Part shown: positions 18,492-26,696 of the stretch, piece by piece
Layout: every line of letters begins with the position of its first letter
Numbering within the stretch: the first letter of the stretch is position 1
NCBI RefSeq assembly: GCF_002899895.1
Contig: NZ_PPEI02000004.1
Location: 248,001-312,000, forward strand
Source: Chryseobacterium oncorhynchi
GTDB taxonomy: Bacteria > Bacteroidota > Bacteroidia > Flavobacteriales > Weeksellaceae
Length of the DNA: 64,000 bases
Direction: 5' to 3'
Position numbers and translations under genes: made by a program
The notes under the pieces: generated by a model
The model's database searches: none
What the model was told of the DNA's origin: nothing
What the model saw: the letters and a program-made list of their open reading frames with translations, nothing else

Positions 18492-18947
18492 ATGATTACA
18501 AGAGAAGCTACGAAAGAGGATTTAAAGATTCTTTTAGAATTTGAGCAGGGAATCGTTTCTGCCGAAAGACCTTTTAACAGTACATTTATTGACGGAGAAA
18601 TTCATTATTATGATCTGAATGAATTCATTCAATCACCAGATGCAACATTAATTGTTGTGGAAGACAATAATGAAATTGTAGCATCGGGTTATGCCCTGAT
18701 TAAGAAGTCTGATAAAGACTACAACAATTTTAAAAGCTATGCTTATCTGGGGTTTATGTATGTAAAACCCGAATACAGAGGAAAAGGAATCAATAAACTG
18801 ATTACCGATGAATTGGTAAACTGGGCAAAATCCAGAAATATCTCAGAAATAAGGCTTGATGTTTATGCTCAAAACGATTCTGCAATAAAAGCTTATGAAA
18901 AAGCAGGGTTTGAACCCCTACTCCTTACAATGAGATTGAAATCTTAA
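18492..18947 (+). CDS. GNAT-family N-acetyltransferase
   Basis: 151 residues. The acetyl-CoA binding pattern is YVKPEYRGKGINKLI (Q/RxxGxG/A), and the C-terminal strand-helix AQNDSAIKAYEKAGF is typical of GNAT. The acetylated substrate is unknown. It is 20 nt downstream of the thioredoxin-like gene and may share its transcript. Confidence 0.88.
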   Translation: MITREATKEDLKILLEFEQGIVSAERPFNSTFIDGEIHYYDLNEFIQSPDATLIVVEDNNEIVASGYALIKKSDKDYNNFKSYAYLGFMYVKPEYRGKGINKLITDELVNWAKSRNISEIRLDVYAQNDSAIKAYEKAGFEPLLLTMRLKS

Positions 18948-18971
18948 CGAATAATTTACCGTAAATAAAGG

Positions 18972-18996
18972 AATCCATATCTTTGTGATATGGATT
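18972..18996 (+). promoter_or_regulatory. Perfect palindrome over promoter and start codon of dinB, candidate operator
   Basis: The two 10-nt arms, aatccatatc (18972-18981) and gatatggatt (18987-18996), are perfectly complementary with a 5-nt spacer. The palindrome includes a TAnnTTTG element (TATCTTTG, 18978-18985) and the dinB ATG (18990-18992). A repressor bound here would cover both promoter and transcription start. Confidence 0.5.
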
Positions 18997-20087
18997 TTTC
19001 TTTGCCGCTTCGTAAAATTATTCACGTAGATATGGATGCATTCTATGCTTCCGTGGAGCAGCATGACAACCCGATACTGAAAGGGAAACCCATTGCAGTG
19101 GGGGGCCAGCACCGAGGTGTAGTGGCAGCAGCAAGCTATGAAGCCAGAAAGTATGGTGTTCGCTCTGCGATGCCCAGCAAAACAGCAAAGGAAAGATGCC
19201 CTGACCTTATCTTTGTACCACCCCGCTTTGCCCGCTATAAAGAAATTTCAAAAAAGATCCGTGAAATATTCCATGAATATACTGATCTGGTAGAACCGTT
19301 GTCTCTGGATGAAGCCTATCTGGACGTTACCGAAAATAAAAAGGGAATGGAATCTGCCAACCTCATCGCCAGAGAAATTCGTCAGAAAATATTTGAAGAA
19401 ACGGGCTTAACTGCTTCTGCAGGGATTTCTGTAAATAAATTTCTGGCAAAAGTAGCTTCGGATATCAATAAACCCAACGGCCAAAAAACCATTCATCCTG
19501 ATAAGATAGAAAGTTTTCTGGAGGAATTACCCGTTGAAAAATTTTATGGTGTAGGAAAGGTTACGGCTAACAAGATGTTTAGTTTAGGAATCTATAAAGG
19601 AAAAGATTTAAAGAAAAGATCGTTGGAAGATTTGGTAAGGCTCTTCGGGAAATCCGGTAAGCATTATTACTACGTGGTACGTGGTATCCATACTTCGGAG
19701 GTAAAACCTCATCGGATCCAGAAAAGTGTAGCCGTGGAAAGAACTTTCTTTGAAGATCTTTTCGATGAACAACAGATCAATGAAAAATTGGAAAGCCTTA
19801 GTCAGGAGCTTCACCAAAGATTACAGAAAAATAATATTCTGGGAAGAACTTTAACTCTAAAAATCAAGTATAAGGATTTTTCTCTTTTTACAAGAAGTAT
19901 AACCCGAGAAGATTATTTTACATCTCCTGAACAGTTTTTTAACACCGGAAAAAAATTATGGGAGCTTCGTCCCTATGATAAAGCCGTCCGTCTGCTAGGA
20001 TTGTCTCTCTCTCACCTTAATACTGAGGAAAAAAAACAAATTTCAGTTCAACTAAAAATCCCGTTTGAAGAATTCGAAAATCAGTAG
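18990..20087 (+). CDS. dinB: DNA polymerase IV (Y-family translesion polymerase)
   Basis: Error-prone polymerase that bypasses template lesions. 365 residues. Catalytic acidic residues lie in HVDMDAFYASVEQ (about 12-24) and SLDEAYLDV; the fingers segment AASYEARKYGVRSAMP and the thumb helix-hairpin-helix VGKVTANKMFSLGI are present. The end lacks a clear beta-clamp motif that I can identify. The start region lies in a perfect 25-nt palindrome that also contains a promoter element. Confidence 0.96.
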   Translation: MDFSLPLRKIIHVDMDAFYASVEQHDNPILKGKPIAVGGQHRGVVAAASYEARKYGVRSAMPSKTAKERCPDLIFVPPRFARYKEISKKIREIFHEYTDLVEPLSLDEAYLDVTENKKGMESANLIAREIRQKIFEETGLTASAGISVNKFLAKVASDINKPNGQKTIHPDKIESFLEELPVEKFYGVGKVTANKMFSLGIYKGKDLKKRSLEDLVRLFGKSGKHYYYVVRGIHTSEVKPHRIQKSVAVERTFFEDLFDEQQINEKLESLSQELHQRLQKNNILGRTLTLKIKYKDFSLFTRSITREDYFTSPEQFFNTGKKLWELRPYDKAVRLLGLSLSHLNTEEKKQISVQLKIPFEEFENQ

Positions 20088-20132
20088 GTCATATTTTTTC
20101 GCTACCTTGTAAAAACCAAATCAGCAAAAGTT

Positions 20133-21620
20133 ATGAACCCAACAATGATTCAGTTTTTCCACTGGTATTCTGATGGCGATGGAAAGTTGTGGAAAGATGC
20201 TCAAAAACAAGCTCAATATTTAGCAAAATTGGGAATCACCTCTGTCTGGTTTCCTCCAGCCTACAAAGGGACGAATGGAGGTTATTCTGTAGGATATGAT
20301 GCCTATGATCTTTATGACCTGGGAGAATTTGATCAAAAAGGAACGACTGCAACCAGATACGGAACCAAGGATGAATATTTAAAAGCAATTAAAGCTTTAA
20401 AAAAACAAAATATAGAAGTCATTGTAGACATTGTTCTGGGCCATAAAGCCGGAGGTGATGAACTGGAAAAATTCAAGGTGGTAAAAGTAGATGAAAACAA
20501 CAGAGATAAAGTTATTTCTGATGTTCTTGAAATAGAATCCTATACTAAATTTACATTTCCGGGAAGAGGAAAAAAATATTCTGATTTTGAATGGAATTTC
20601 ACCTGTTTCAGTGGTGTTGACTACGCAGAGGGTATGGATTCTCACATTTATAAAATACAATCCGAATATGGAGACGACTGGGAAGAAATGATCCATGATG
20701 AGAAAGGAAATTACGATTATCTGATGTATAATGACATTGAACATCGAAATCCTTTTGTACGGGAAGAACTTAATGAATGGGCAAAGTGGTATTTTGATCA
20801 GACAAATTTTGATGGAGTACGGCTTGATGCTTTAAAACATATTTCTCATGATTTTTATAAGGAATGGATTACCCTACTCCGTTCCAATTCAGATAAAAAC
20901 ATTTTTGCTGTAGGAGAATATTGGGCACCGGGATATCTTCATCTTCTCCAAAAATATATTGAAGTAACCGAAGGCTGCATGAGTCTTTTTGATAGTTCAT
21001 TACAAAACAATTTTCATAATGCCTCAAAAGAGGGAGAGTCTTATGATCTCAGAAGAATTCTTGATGAAACGCTTACACAGGCAGATCCTTTACACGCCGT
21101 AAGTATTGTTGCCAACCATGATACTCAACCTCTTCAAGATCTGGAGGCCCCTGTTGAATCTTGGTTTAAACCTATCGCTTATGCATTGATTTTATTAAGA
21201 GAGGACGGTTATCCGTGTGTATTTTATCCTGACTTGTATGGTGCTCATTATGTTGATAAAGATAAAGCAGGAAACGATCAGGAAATATTTATGCCAAAAG
21301 TAGATGGGATTGAAGAGCTTCTTAAAGCCAGAAAAGATTATGCGTATGGAGAGCAACGAGATTATTTTGAAGATGCTAACTGCCTCGGATGGGTACGTGA
21401 AGGAGATGATCAGCATACGGGATGTGCTGTTGTACTCAGTAATAAAGATAGCTACAACAAGCCCATGGAAATGGGAAAACGTTATGTGGGTAAAAAGTTT
21501 AGAGATCTATTAAATCGATTCAAGGATAAAGTCACCATTGATGAAAATGGTTGGGGAGATTTCCCTGTACCCGCAGGAAATGTAAGTGTATGGGTTTCCG
21601 AAGAAGACAATCGTAAATAA
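20133..21620 (+). CDS. amyA: Cytoplasmic alpha-amylase (GH13), AmyA-like
   Basis: 495 residues without a signal peptide, the same length as Escherichia coli cytoplasmic AmyA and close to it in the N-terminus (QFFHWY, WFPPAYKG, GGYSVGYDAYDLYDLGEFDQKG). The GH13 catalytic triad is visible: Asp232 in GVRLDALKH, Glu262 in AVGEYW, Asp330 in ANHDTQ. It should hydrolyse internal alpha-1,4 links of glycogen or imported maltodextrins inside the cell. It follows dinB by 45 nt with no terminator between them. No other glycogen gene is adjacent. Confidence 0.94.
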   Translation: MNPTMIQFFHWYSDGDGKLWKDAQKQAQYLAKLGITSVWFPPAYKGTNGGYSVGYDAYDLYDLGEFDQKGTTATRYGTKDEYLKAIKALKKQNIEVIVDIVLGHKAGGDELEKFKVVKVDENNRDKVISDVLEIESYTKFTFPGRGKKYSDFEWNFTCFSGVDYAEGMDSHIYKIQSEYGDDWEEMIHDEKGNYDYLMYNDIEHRNPFVREELNEWAKWYFDQTNFDGVRLDALKHISHDFYKEWITLLRSNSDKNIFAVGEYWAPGYLHLLQKYIEVTEGCMSLFDSSLQNNFHNASKEGESYDLRRILDETLTQADPLHAVSIVANHDTQPLQDLEAPVESWFKPIAYALILLREDGYPCVFYPDLYGAHYVDKDKAGNDQEIFMPKVDGIEELLKARKDYAYGEQRDYFEDANCLGWVREGDDQHTGCAVVLSNKDSYNKPMEMGKRYVGKKFRDLLNRFKDKVTIDENGWGDFPVPAGNVSVWVSEEDNRK

Positions 21621-21626
21621 AATATA

Positions 21627-21656
21627 AAAGCGCACATCAGTGATGTACGCTTTATT
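21627..21656 (+). terminator. Terminator of amyA
   Basis: Imperfect 13-bp hairpin (aaagcgcacatca / tgatgtacgcttt, one mismatch) followed by a T-rich tail. Confidence 0.75.
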
Positions 21657-21674
21657 TTATTATAATACTGAATA

Positions 21675-21842
21675 TTAGCATTTAATTCCACGGCAGCTCC
21701 ATAGATCCTGAGCCCATTCACAACAATAATTGTCTTCGTTATAAAAACAGCATATTCTGTCTCGGATAATGATTCCGCCTTTTAAATTTTTAAGCTCTTC
21801 TCTGTTAATTTTTCTTGCGTTTTGAAGTGTTGTTGATTTCAT
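21675..21842 (-). CDS. Bacteriocin-like Cys-rich peptide with double-glycine leader (55 aa)
   Basis: A short frame below usual ORF limits. The 23-residue N-terminus has the leader pattern of Chryseobacterium bacteriocin-like peptides (REELKNLKGG), with Gly22-Gly23 as the expected cut site. The predicted mature part of 32 residues has six cysteines as two adjacent pairs plus two singles (31-32, 40-41, 50, 55) and two Trp, suggesting three disulfides or a modified peptide. No peptidase-containing ABC transporter, immunity protein or modification enzyme is adjacent. It could be an antibacterial peptide, a signal or a metal binder. Confidence 0.75.
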   Translation of the reverse strand: MKSTTLQNARKINREELKNLKGGIIIRDRICCFYNEDNYCCEWAQDLWSCRGIKC

Positions 21843-21990
21843 AGTTTAATGTTTTAGAATTTGGTTTATAAATATAATAAAAAAACTAAATAAATCCATA
21901 TAACAAACTACAAAACAACTAAATAGAACAACAACACTATAAAATAAAGAACAGTAAAATTAGAATTAAAAACTATTTATTATTATTTAT

Positions 21991-23334
21991 CTAAAAATGT
22001 ATTTTTTGTATTTTTAGAATTTCAGGTCGCTCCGATTGATCAGAAATCTTACCGGTTCTGGCAAATTCTGCCCAAAGCCCCCTTAACTTTTTACCGTTCT
22101 CACGAATACGTTCCCAAGGGATATTCTTTAGCATTTCAGATGATTTCCAGGCTGCTTCATTACCGAAGATCAAAGGGAGGTCAATACAATGGGGAGCACC
22201 TATAGGATTTTCCTTTAGTTGGGAATGTATTCTGAATAAATAAACATTTCCTCCTGCTTTAGCATAATCTTCTGCAAATTTTCGAGCCGGAGCTCCGTAG
22301 ATAAATTCTGTAGTTTTTTCTACCGTCTTATCCATAATTTTTAGTCCTAGACCTTGTCCAAAGTATTTATTTAAAGCGTCCGAAGTTTTAAGATAAAATG
22401 CTGTTTCATCATTATTCAAACCAATCAACACATCGTATTTTTTGGCATTTGCTTGCCATTTTTCAACGGATTCTTCTTCCCTGCATAACGGTGGAAAACC
22501 ATATTGAGTACCAAAGGGCATGGCGGCTTTCAAACCAAATTTCATGAAAGATGGCACAAATTTGTCGTATTCCTCCACCATTTTTAAAACATCAGCTTCA
22601 TCTTTAATTTCCTCTGTTTTTTTCAGAAATTCGGCAGACATTTTCTGCCTTTTATGGCGCAGACCTAAAGGTGCACTTTGAATAATTACCCGTTTAAATA
22701 AATCATCAACTCCCTCAGATATCATTAAATGTGCTATAGCATCTCCTCCTGAGGATTGCCCGAGCAATGTGATATTTTCAGCATCTCCACCAAAATCTGC
22801 AATATTGGCCTTTATACATTTCAAAGCCTCAATCATATCAAATAATCCCAGATTTGCAGGTCTTTTTTCATCACCACCTAAAAACCCAAAGAGTCCTAAA
22901 CGATATGAAACGGCAACTACAATAATATGCTGTTCTTTCACCCATACTGTAGGATCTGAAGTGGCCAGATCGCCACAGCCAATTTCATGGGAACCCCCAT
23001 GAATCCAAACCAAAACGGGAAGGTTTTCGTTTTCAGTAATATTTTCAGGACGGGTTATCGAAAGATATTGGGTAGCTTCTTCAGCTTCAAATTCTTCAAC
23101 AGGAGTTCTCCCAATCATTTTTTCTACAAGAGGGCTGAGTTTCTGTGGGCAAACCGGAGTTTTATCAGGATAAAGAATATCTGAAGTTGAGCGTTCTATT
23201 GGAACAGGTTTTTGAAATCTTTCGGAGCGGGCATAGCGAATGCTTTTAGCCTTGATAACTCCGTCTTTCTTTAATGCTGCAATTTTTCCAAAACGGGCAT
23301 CAAAAATATGTATCCCTTTCTGTTGTGATTTCAT
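21991..23334 (-). CDS. Type B carboxylesterase-family hydrolase
   Basis: 447 residues, somewhat shorter than the usual 500 or more. The oxyanion loop is WIHGGSHEIG (near 110-119) and the nucleophile Ser194 is in LGQSSGGD, a variant of the common GESAGG. The His region is NPIGAPHCIDLPLIFGN. There is no signal peptide, so it is likely cytoplasmic. It should hydrolyse carboxylic esters; the substrate is unknown. It is transcribed toward the bacteriocin-like gene and away from the AraC regulator side. Confidence 0.9.
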   Translation of the reverse strand: MKSQQKGIHIFDARFGKIAALKKDGVIKAKSIRYARSERFQKPVPIERSTSDILYPDKTPVCPQKLSPLVEKMIGRTPVEEFEAEEATQYLSITRPENITENENLPVLVWIHGGSHEIGCGDLATSDPTVWVKEQHIIVVAVSYRLGLFGFLGGDEKRPANLGLFDMIEALKCIKANIADFGGDAENITLLGQSSGGDAIAHLMISEGVDDLFKRVIIQSAPLGLRHKRQKMSAEFLKKTEEIKDEADVLKMVEEYDKFVPSFMKFGLKAAMPFGTQYGFPPLCREEESVEKWQANAKKYDVLIGLNNDETAFYLKTSDALNKYFGQGLGLKIMDKTVEKTTEFIYGAPARKFAEDYAKAGGNVYLFRIHSQLKENPIGAPHCIDLPLIFGNEAAWKSSEMLKNIPWERIRENGKKLRGLWAEFARTGKISDQSERPEILKIQKIHF

Positions 23335-23466
23335 TTTAAAAAAAATTATGAAAACTTCTATCCTTAAAATTAATTCAGTTTTTTGAGAAGAAAAAATTTA
23401 ATTGATTCTTTTAAACACAAATACTTATTGATAGATTCCATAAATAAAAACGATATAGCTTGTTCT

Positions 23467-24369
23467 TTAATTGAGGACTTTGTATTCGCTTGGAGAAATA
23501 CCCACTTTTGTTTTGAATAGCCTTGTAAAGTGTTGTGGATACTTGAAACCTAGATCATAGGAAATTTCACTGATGGATTTTCCCTGATCCAGAATTTGTT
23601 CTTTGGCTACATCTATTAATTTATTGTGGATAAATTCTTGTGGGGAAATTCCCAATTCCTTTTTAATTAAGTCTCCAAAATAATTGGCCGATAAATTGAG
23701 CTTTTCTGCAAAGTAATTCACCATTGGAAAGCCTATATTTTTAGGATTGTCAGATTTTAAATAATCATCAACAAGATTTTCAAATTTACCGATTACTCCC
23801 TGATTGATGTGGTCTCTTGTGATGAACTGACGGTCATAAAATCGCATACAGTAATTTAAAAACAATTCAATATTATTTACCACTAAAGACTTACTGTGTT
23901 TATCAATGTTTTGTTCAAGCTCCAATCTGATATTTTTAAAGCATTCCAATACAATTTCTCGTTCTTTTTCAGAAAGGTGTAACGCTTCATGTACATCGTA
24001 GGAAAAGAAGTTATAATCTTTGATATGCTTTCCTAAGTTTGTTCCTTTTATTAAATCAGGATGGAAAATTAATGCAGAACCTACAGGTTGAACATATTTA
24101 TCTTTGTTATAAATTCCATAGGTCTGTCCAGGAGCGATAAAAACCAGCGTTCCTTCCTGATAATCGTAGCTATGTTTCCCATACAACATGTCTCCACACA
24201 TCACATCTTTCAGAAAAACGGTATAAAACCCAAATTTTCTTTTGTGCTGACAGATAGGATCGGATTTGGAAAAATCTATGACACTTACCAACGGATGCAG
24301 GGTTTCCTGATTGGCCATTTTATTGTATTCTGAAACACTATTATAGATTTCAACCTCCTGATTTTCCAT
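23467..24369 (-). CDS. AraC-family transcriptional regulator
   Basis: 300 residues. The N-terminal part (about 40-120) looks like an AraC ligand-binding cupin barrel (GTLVFIAPGQTYGI). The C-terminal 100 residues hold two helix-turn-helix motifs (SANYFGDLIKKELGISPQEF, then ISEISYDLGFKYPQHFTRLF). It is divergent from a cupin and an alcohol dehydrogenase gene, which are its likely targets. A TAnnTTTG element (TAATTTTG, minus strand, 24392-24399) lies just upstream of its start. Confidence 0.93.
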   Translation of the reverse strand: MENQEVEIYNSVSEYNKMANQETLHPLVSVIDFSKSDPICQHKRKFGFYTVFLKDVMCGDMLYGKHSYDYQEGTLVFIAPGQTYGIYNKDKYVQPVGSALIFHPDLIKGTNLGKHIKDYNFFSYDVHEALHLSEKEREIVLECFKNIRLELEQNIDKHSKSLVVNNIELFLNYCMRFYDRQFITRDHINQGVIGKFENLVDDYLKSDNPKNIGFPMVNYFAEKLNLSANYFGDLIKKELGISPQEFIHNKLIDVAKEQILDQGKSISEISYDLGFKYPQHFTRLFKTKVGISPSEYKVLN

Positions 24370-24435
24370 GAAATATATTTTTATTACTATTCAAAATTAC
24401 CACTTTCCTTTGTAACTGAAATGATGCCTGTAAAA

Positions 24436-24470
24436 TTGGTAAGTAATTCGGTAATCTGTATAAGTTCGGT
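24436..24470 (+). promoter_or_regulatory. Repeated TTnGGT words in the AraC/cupin intergenic region, candidate operator
   Basis: TTGGTAA at 24436, TTCGGTAA at 24447 and TTCGGTTTA at 24465 occur in the same orientation shortly before the cupin gene. AraC-family proteins usually bind direct repeats, so these could be sites. The spacing (11 and 18 nt) is irregular. Confidence 0.3.
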
Positions 24471-24500
24471 TTACTAAAAAGTTTCGATTTTTGTATCGTT

Positions 24501-24905
24501 ATGGAAACTTTTAATAAAAATATTTTTCCAAAGGGAGAAAAAGCTTCATCCGAATATTTTTCGGGAGGAACAGCTTGGGTTCAGATTATAAAACCCAATG
24601 AAGATCAACTGAACTGCCAGATCGGAAATGTAGTTTTTGAACCCGGGTGCAGAAATAACTGGCATACTCATGGAGGCGGACAGATTTTAATCGTAACTTC
24701 AGGAACAGGTTTTTATCAGGAGAAAGGCAAACCGGTACAGGTTTTACATCCGGGAGATGTGGTTACTATTCTTCCAAATGTGATCCATTGGCATGGTGCA
24801 GCTCCTGACAGTGAGTTTACACACATCGCCATCAACCCCAATACCCAAAACGGAATTGTGGAATGGCTGGAACATGTAACGGATGAAGAATACAACAATT
24901 TATAA
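24501..24905 (+). CDS. Small metal-binding cupin protein
   Basis: 134 residues, a single cupin barrel. Metal ligands are visible as NWHTHGGGQ (two His) with a downstream PGDVV and HWHGA (His). The overall pattern resembles manganese cupins related to bacterial hydroxynitrile lyases and cupins often found with reductases. No proven reaction. It is 29 nt before the alcohol dehydrogenase gene and divergent from the AraC regulator. Confidence 0.85.
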   Translation: METFNKNIFPKGEKASSEYFSGGTAWVQIIKPNEDQLNCQIGNVVFEPGCRNNWHTHGGGQILIVTSGTGFYQEKGKPVQVLHPGDVVTILPNVIHWHGAAPDSEFTHIAINPNTQNGIVEWLEHVTDEEYNNL

Positions 24906-24934
24906 CTTAAACTTAATTAAAAATAAATAATCAA

Positions 24935-25987
24935 ATGAGCACATTTACAGTAAAAGCCTATGGAGCAGAATCCACCACGGCAGATCTGAAAGAAATGAAT
25001 ATTGAAAGAAGAGAGGTTACCCCAAAGGATGTAGAAATTGAAATTCTATACTGCGGAGTATGCCACTCTGATCTTCATACCGCAAGAAACGACTGGGGCG
25101 GAACAATCTACCCTGCTGTTCCAGGACATGAAATTGTAGGAAGAATTACAAAAATCGGAAGTGATGTAACAAAGTTTAAAGTAGGTGATCTTGCAGGTGT
25201 AGGATGTATCGTAGATTCTTGCGGTCATTGCGGAAGCTGCCAACACGATTTGGAACAATATTGTGAGAATGGATTCACCGGAACTTATAACGGACAGGAC
25301 AAACACTTGGGGGGACATACTTTTGGGGGATATTCTCAAAAAGTAGTAGTAGATTCTCAACACGTACTGAAAGTTCCTGAAAACCTTGATCCGGCTGCGG
25401 TAGCACCTCTTCTTTGTGCAGGTATCACTACATGGTCACCTTTGAGACACTGGAATGTGGGACCGGATTCTAAAGTTGCTGTAGTTGGATTGGGAGGTCT
25501 TGGCCACATGGCTATTAAATTAGCAAAAGGGCTGGGCGCTGAAGTTACTTTATTCTCCAGAACTCCGGGAAAAACTGAGGATGCTAAACAGTTGGGAGCA
25601 GATCATGTTATTATTTCTACAGATGAAGCACAAATGAAGTCTGTAAAAGGGAAATTTGATCTGATTATTGATACGGTTCCTTATGTACATGATGTAAACC
25701 CTTATGTTACCACTCTAAATATCGACGGAACACATGTTCTTGTGGGTTACTTAGGCGGTCTGGAACCTATGCTGAATACTGTTCCTATGATTTTGGGAAG
25801 AAAATCTGTAGCCGGATCTGTGATTGGTGGTATTGCAGAAACTCAGGAATTATTGGATTTCTGCGGAGAGCATAATATTGTTTCAGAAATTGAGATGATT
25901 AAGATGCAGGAAATTAACGAAGCCTATGAGAGAATGCTGAAAAGTGACGTGAGATATCGTTTCGTTATTGATATGCAATCTTTATAA
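24935..25987 (+). CDS. Zinc-dependent NAD(P)-linked alcohol dehydrogenase (YahK/CAD-like)
   Basis: 350 residues of the medium-chain dehydrogenase family. Catalytic zinc ligands are in CGVCHSDLH (Cys43) and GHEIVG (His65, Glu66); structural zinc cysteines are 96, 99, 102 and 110 in a CGHCGSC...YC pattern. The Rossmann motif is GLGGLGHM. Similarity is to the YahK/cinnamyl alcohol dehydrogenase branch, which reduces a wide range of aldehydes, usually with NADPH. It is the second gene after the cupin and probably under the same AraC control. Confidence 0.93.
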   Translation: MSTFTVKAYGAESTTADLKEMNIERREVTPKDVEIEILYCGVCHSDLHTARNDWGGTIYPAVPGHEIVGRITKIGSDVTKFKVGDLAGVGCIVDSCGHCGSCQHDLEQYCENGFTGTYNGQDKHLGGHTFGGYSQKVVVDSQHVLKVPENLDPAAVAPLLCAGITTWSPLRHWNVGPDSKVAVVGLGGLGHMAIKLAKGLGAEVTLFSRTPGKTEDAKQLGADHVIISTDEAQMKSVKGKFDLIIDTVPYVHDVNPYVTTLNIDGTHVLVGYLGGLEPMLNTVPMILGRKSVAGSVIGGIAETQELLDFCGEHNIVSEIEMIKMQEINEAYERMLKSDVRYRFVIDMQSL

Positions 25988-26010
25988 ACTGCTGTTACTT
26001 ATTAAAAATA

Positions 26011-26040
26011 AAAGGCTCTCCGGATTGGAGAGTCTTTTTC
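26011..26040 (+). terminator. Terminator of the cupin-dehydrogenase unit
   Basis: The 8-bp stem ggctctcc / ggagagtc contains a G-U pair and is followed by TTTTT. Confidence 0.85.
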
Positions 26041-26156
26041 GTTTATATTTTTTAGGTTTTGGCTAAAGCCAATGGAATTATTTTAATTTATTTAAAACGG
26101 ACTAAAGCCTCTTTCTATTGAATATATTCAGCTCTCTATCTTTTTATCAATACATT

Positions 26157-26534
26157 CTACTTTTCACATTGTACATTCCTTTCCATATCCTGAAATGCCC
26201 ACGCTGCCATGGCATCAATAACGGGAGCCAGCTCATTTCCGGCTTCACTCAATTTATAGGAAACATGTGGTGGAACTACAGGTTTTGCTGTTCTGATCAC
26301 CAGTCCGTCTGTTTCCAATTGCTTAAGATGTTGAATTAACATTTTTTCCGTTACTGCAGGAATTGCTCTTTTCAGTTCACTATATCTTTTTTCTCCTGAA
26401 TAAAGGTTAAACAGAATAATGGGTTTCCAAAAACCACCGATTCTCTCCATTACATACATTACAGGGCAATCCTGTACTATTTTTCTGTTTTCCTGAATGG
26501 TTGAATTTTCTTTAATGGCTGTCATAGGATACAT
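26157..26534 (-). CDS. HxlR-family transcriptional regulator
   Basis: 125 residues (117 if started at the second ATG, 26513). A winged helix-turn-helix with the family pattern CPVMYVMERIGGFWKPIILFNL and RYSELKRAIPAVTEKMLIQHLKQLE. The Cys just before the first helix is conserved in many HxlR proteins and can sense electrophiles or quinones. It is divergent from the NmrA-like gene, its likely target. Two GTAAGTAC repeats overlap its predicted transcription start, suggesting self-repression. Confidence 0.93.
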   Translation of the reverse strand: MYPMTAIKENSTIQENRKIVQDCPVMYVMERIGGFWKPIILFNLYSGEKRYSELKRAIPAVTEKMLIQHLKQLETDGLVIRTAKPVVPPHVSYKLSEAGNELAPVIDAMAAWAFQDMERNVQCEK

Positions 26535-26542
26535 ACTTTAGG

Positions 26543-26575
26543 GTAAGTACTTGTATAAAAGTAAGTACAAATATA
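26543..26575 (-). promoter_or_regulatory. Promoter and candidate operator of the HxlR gene
   Basis: On the minus strand TATATTTG (26568-26575) matches the TAnnTTTG element. The plus-strand word GTAAGTAC occurs at 26543-26550 and again at 26561-26568, the second touching the -7 element. Two identical 8-mers 18 nt apart across the start site fit binding of a dimeric repressor. Confidence 0.45.
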
Positions 26576-26696
26576 ACTTTGTCTTAGGAAATAAAAAAAT
26601 ATTTATTATAAAATCATTGTTGTTTGATGAATCGATAAATACTCATCAATATGCAGTGATTACATATGATCATTAAAAACAATAAAAAATTTACAT

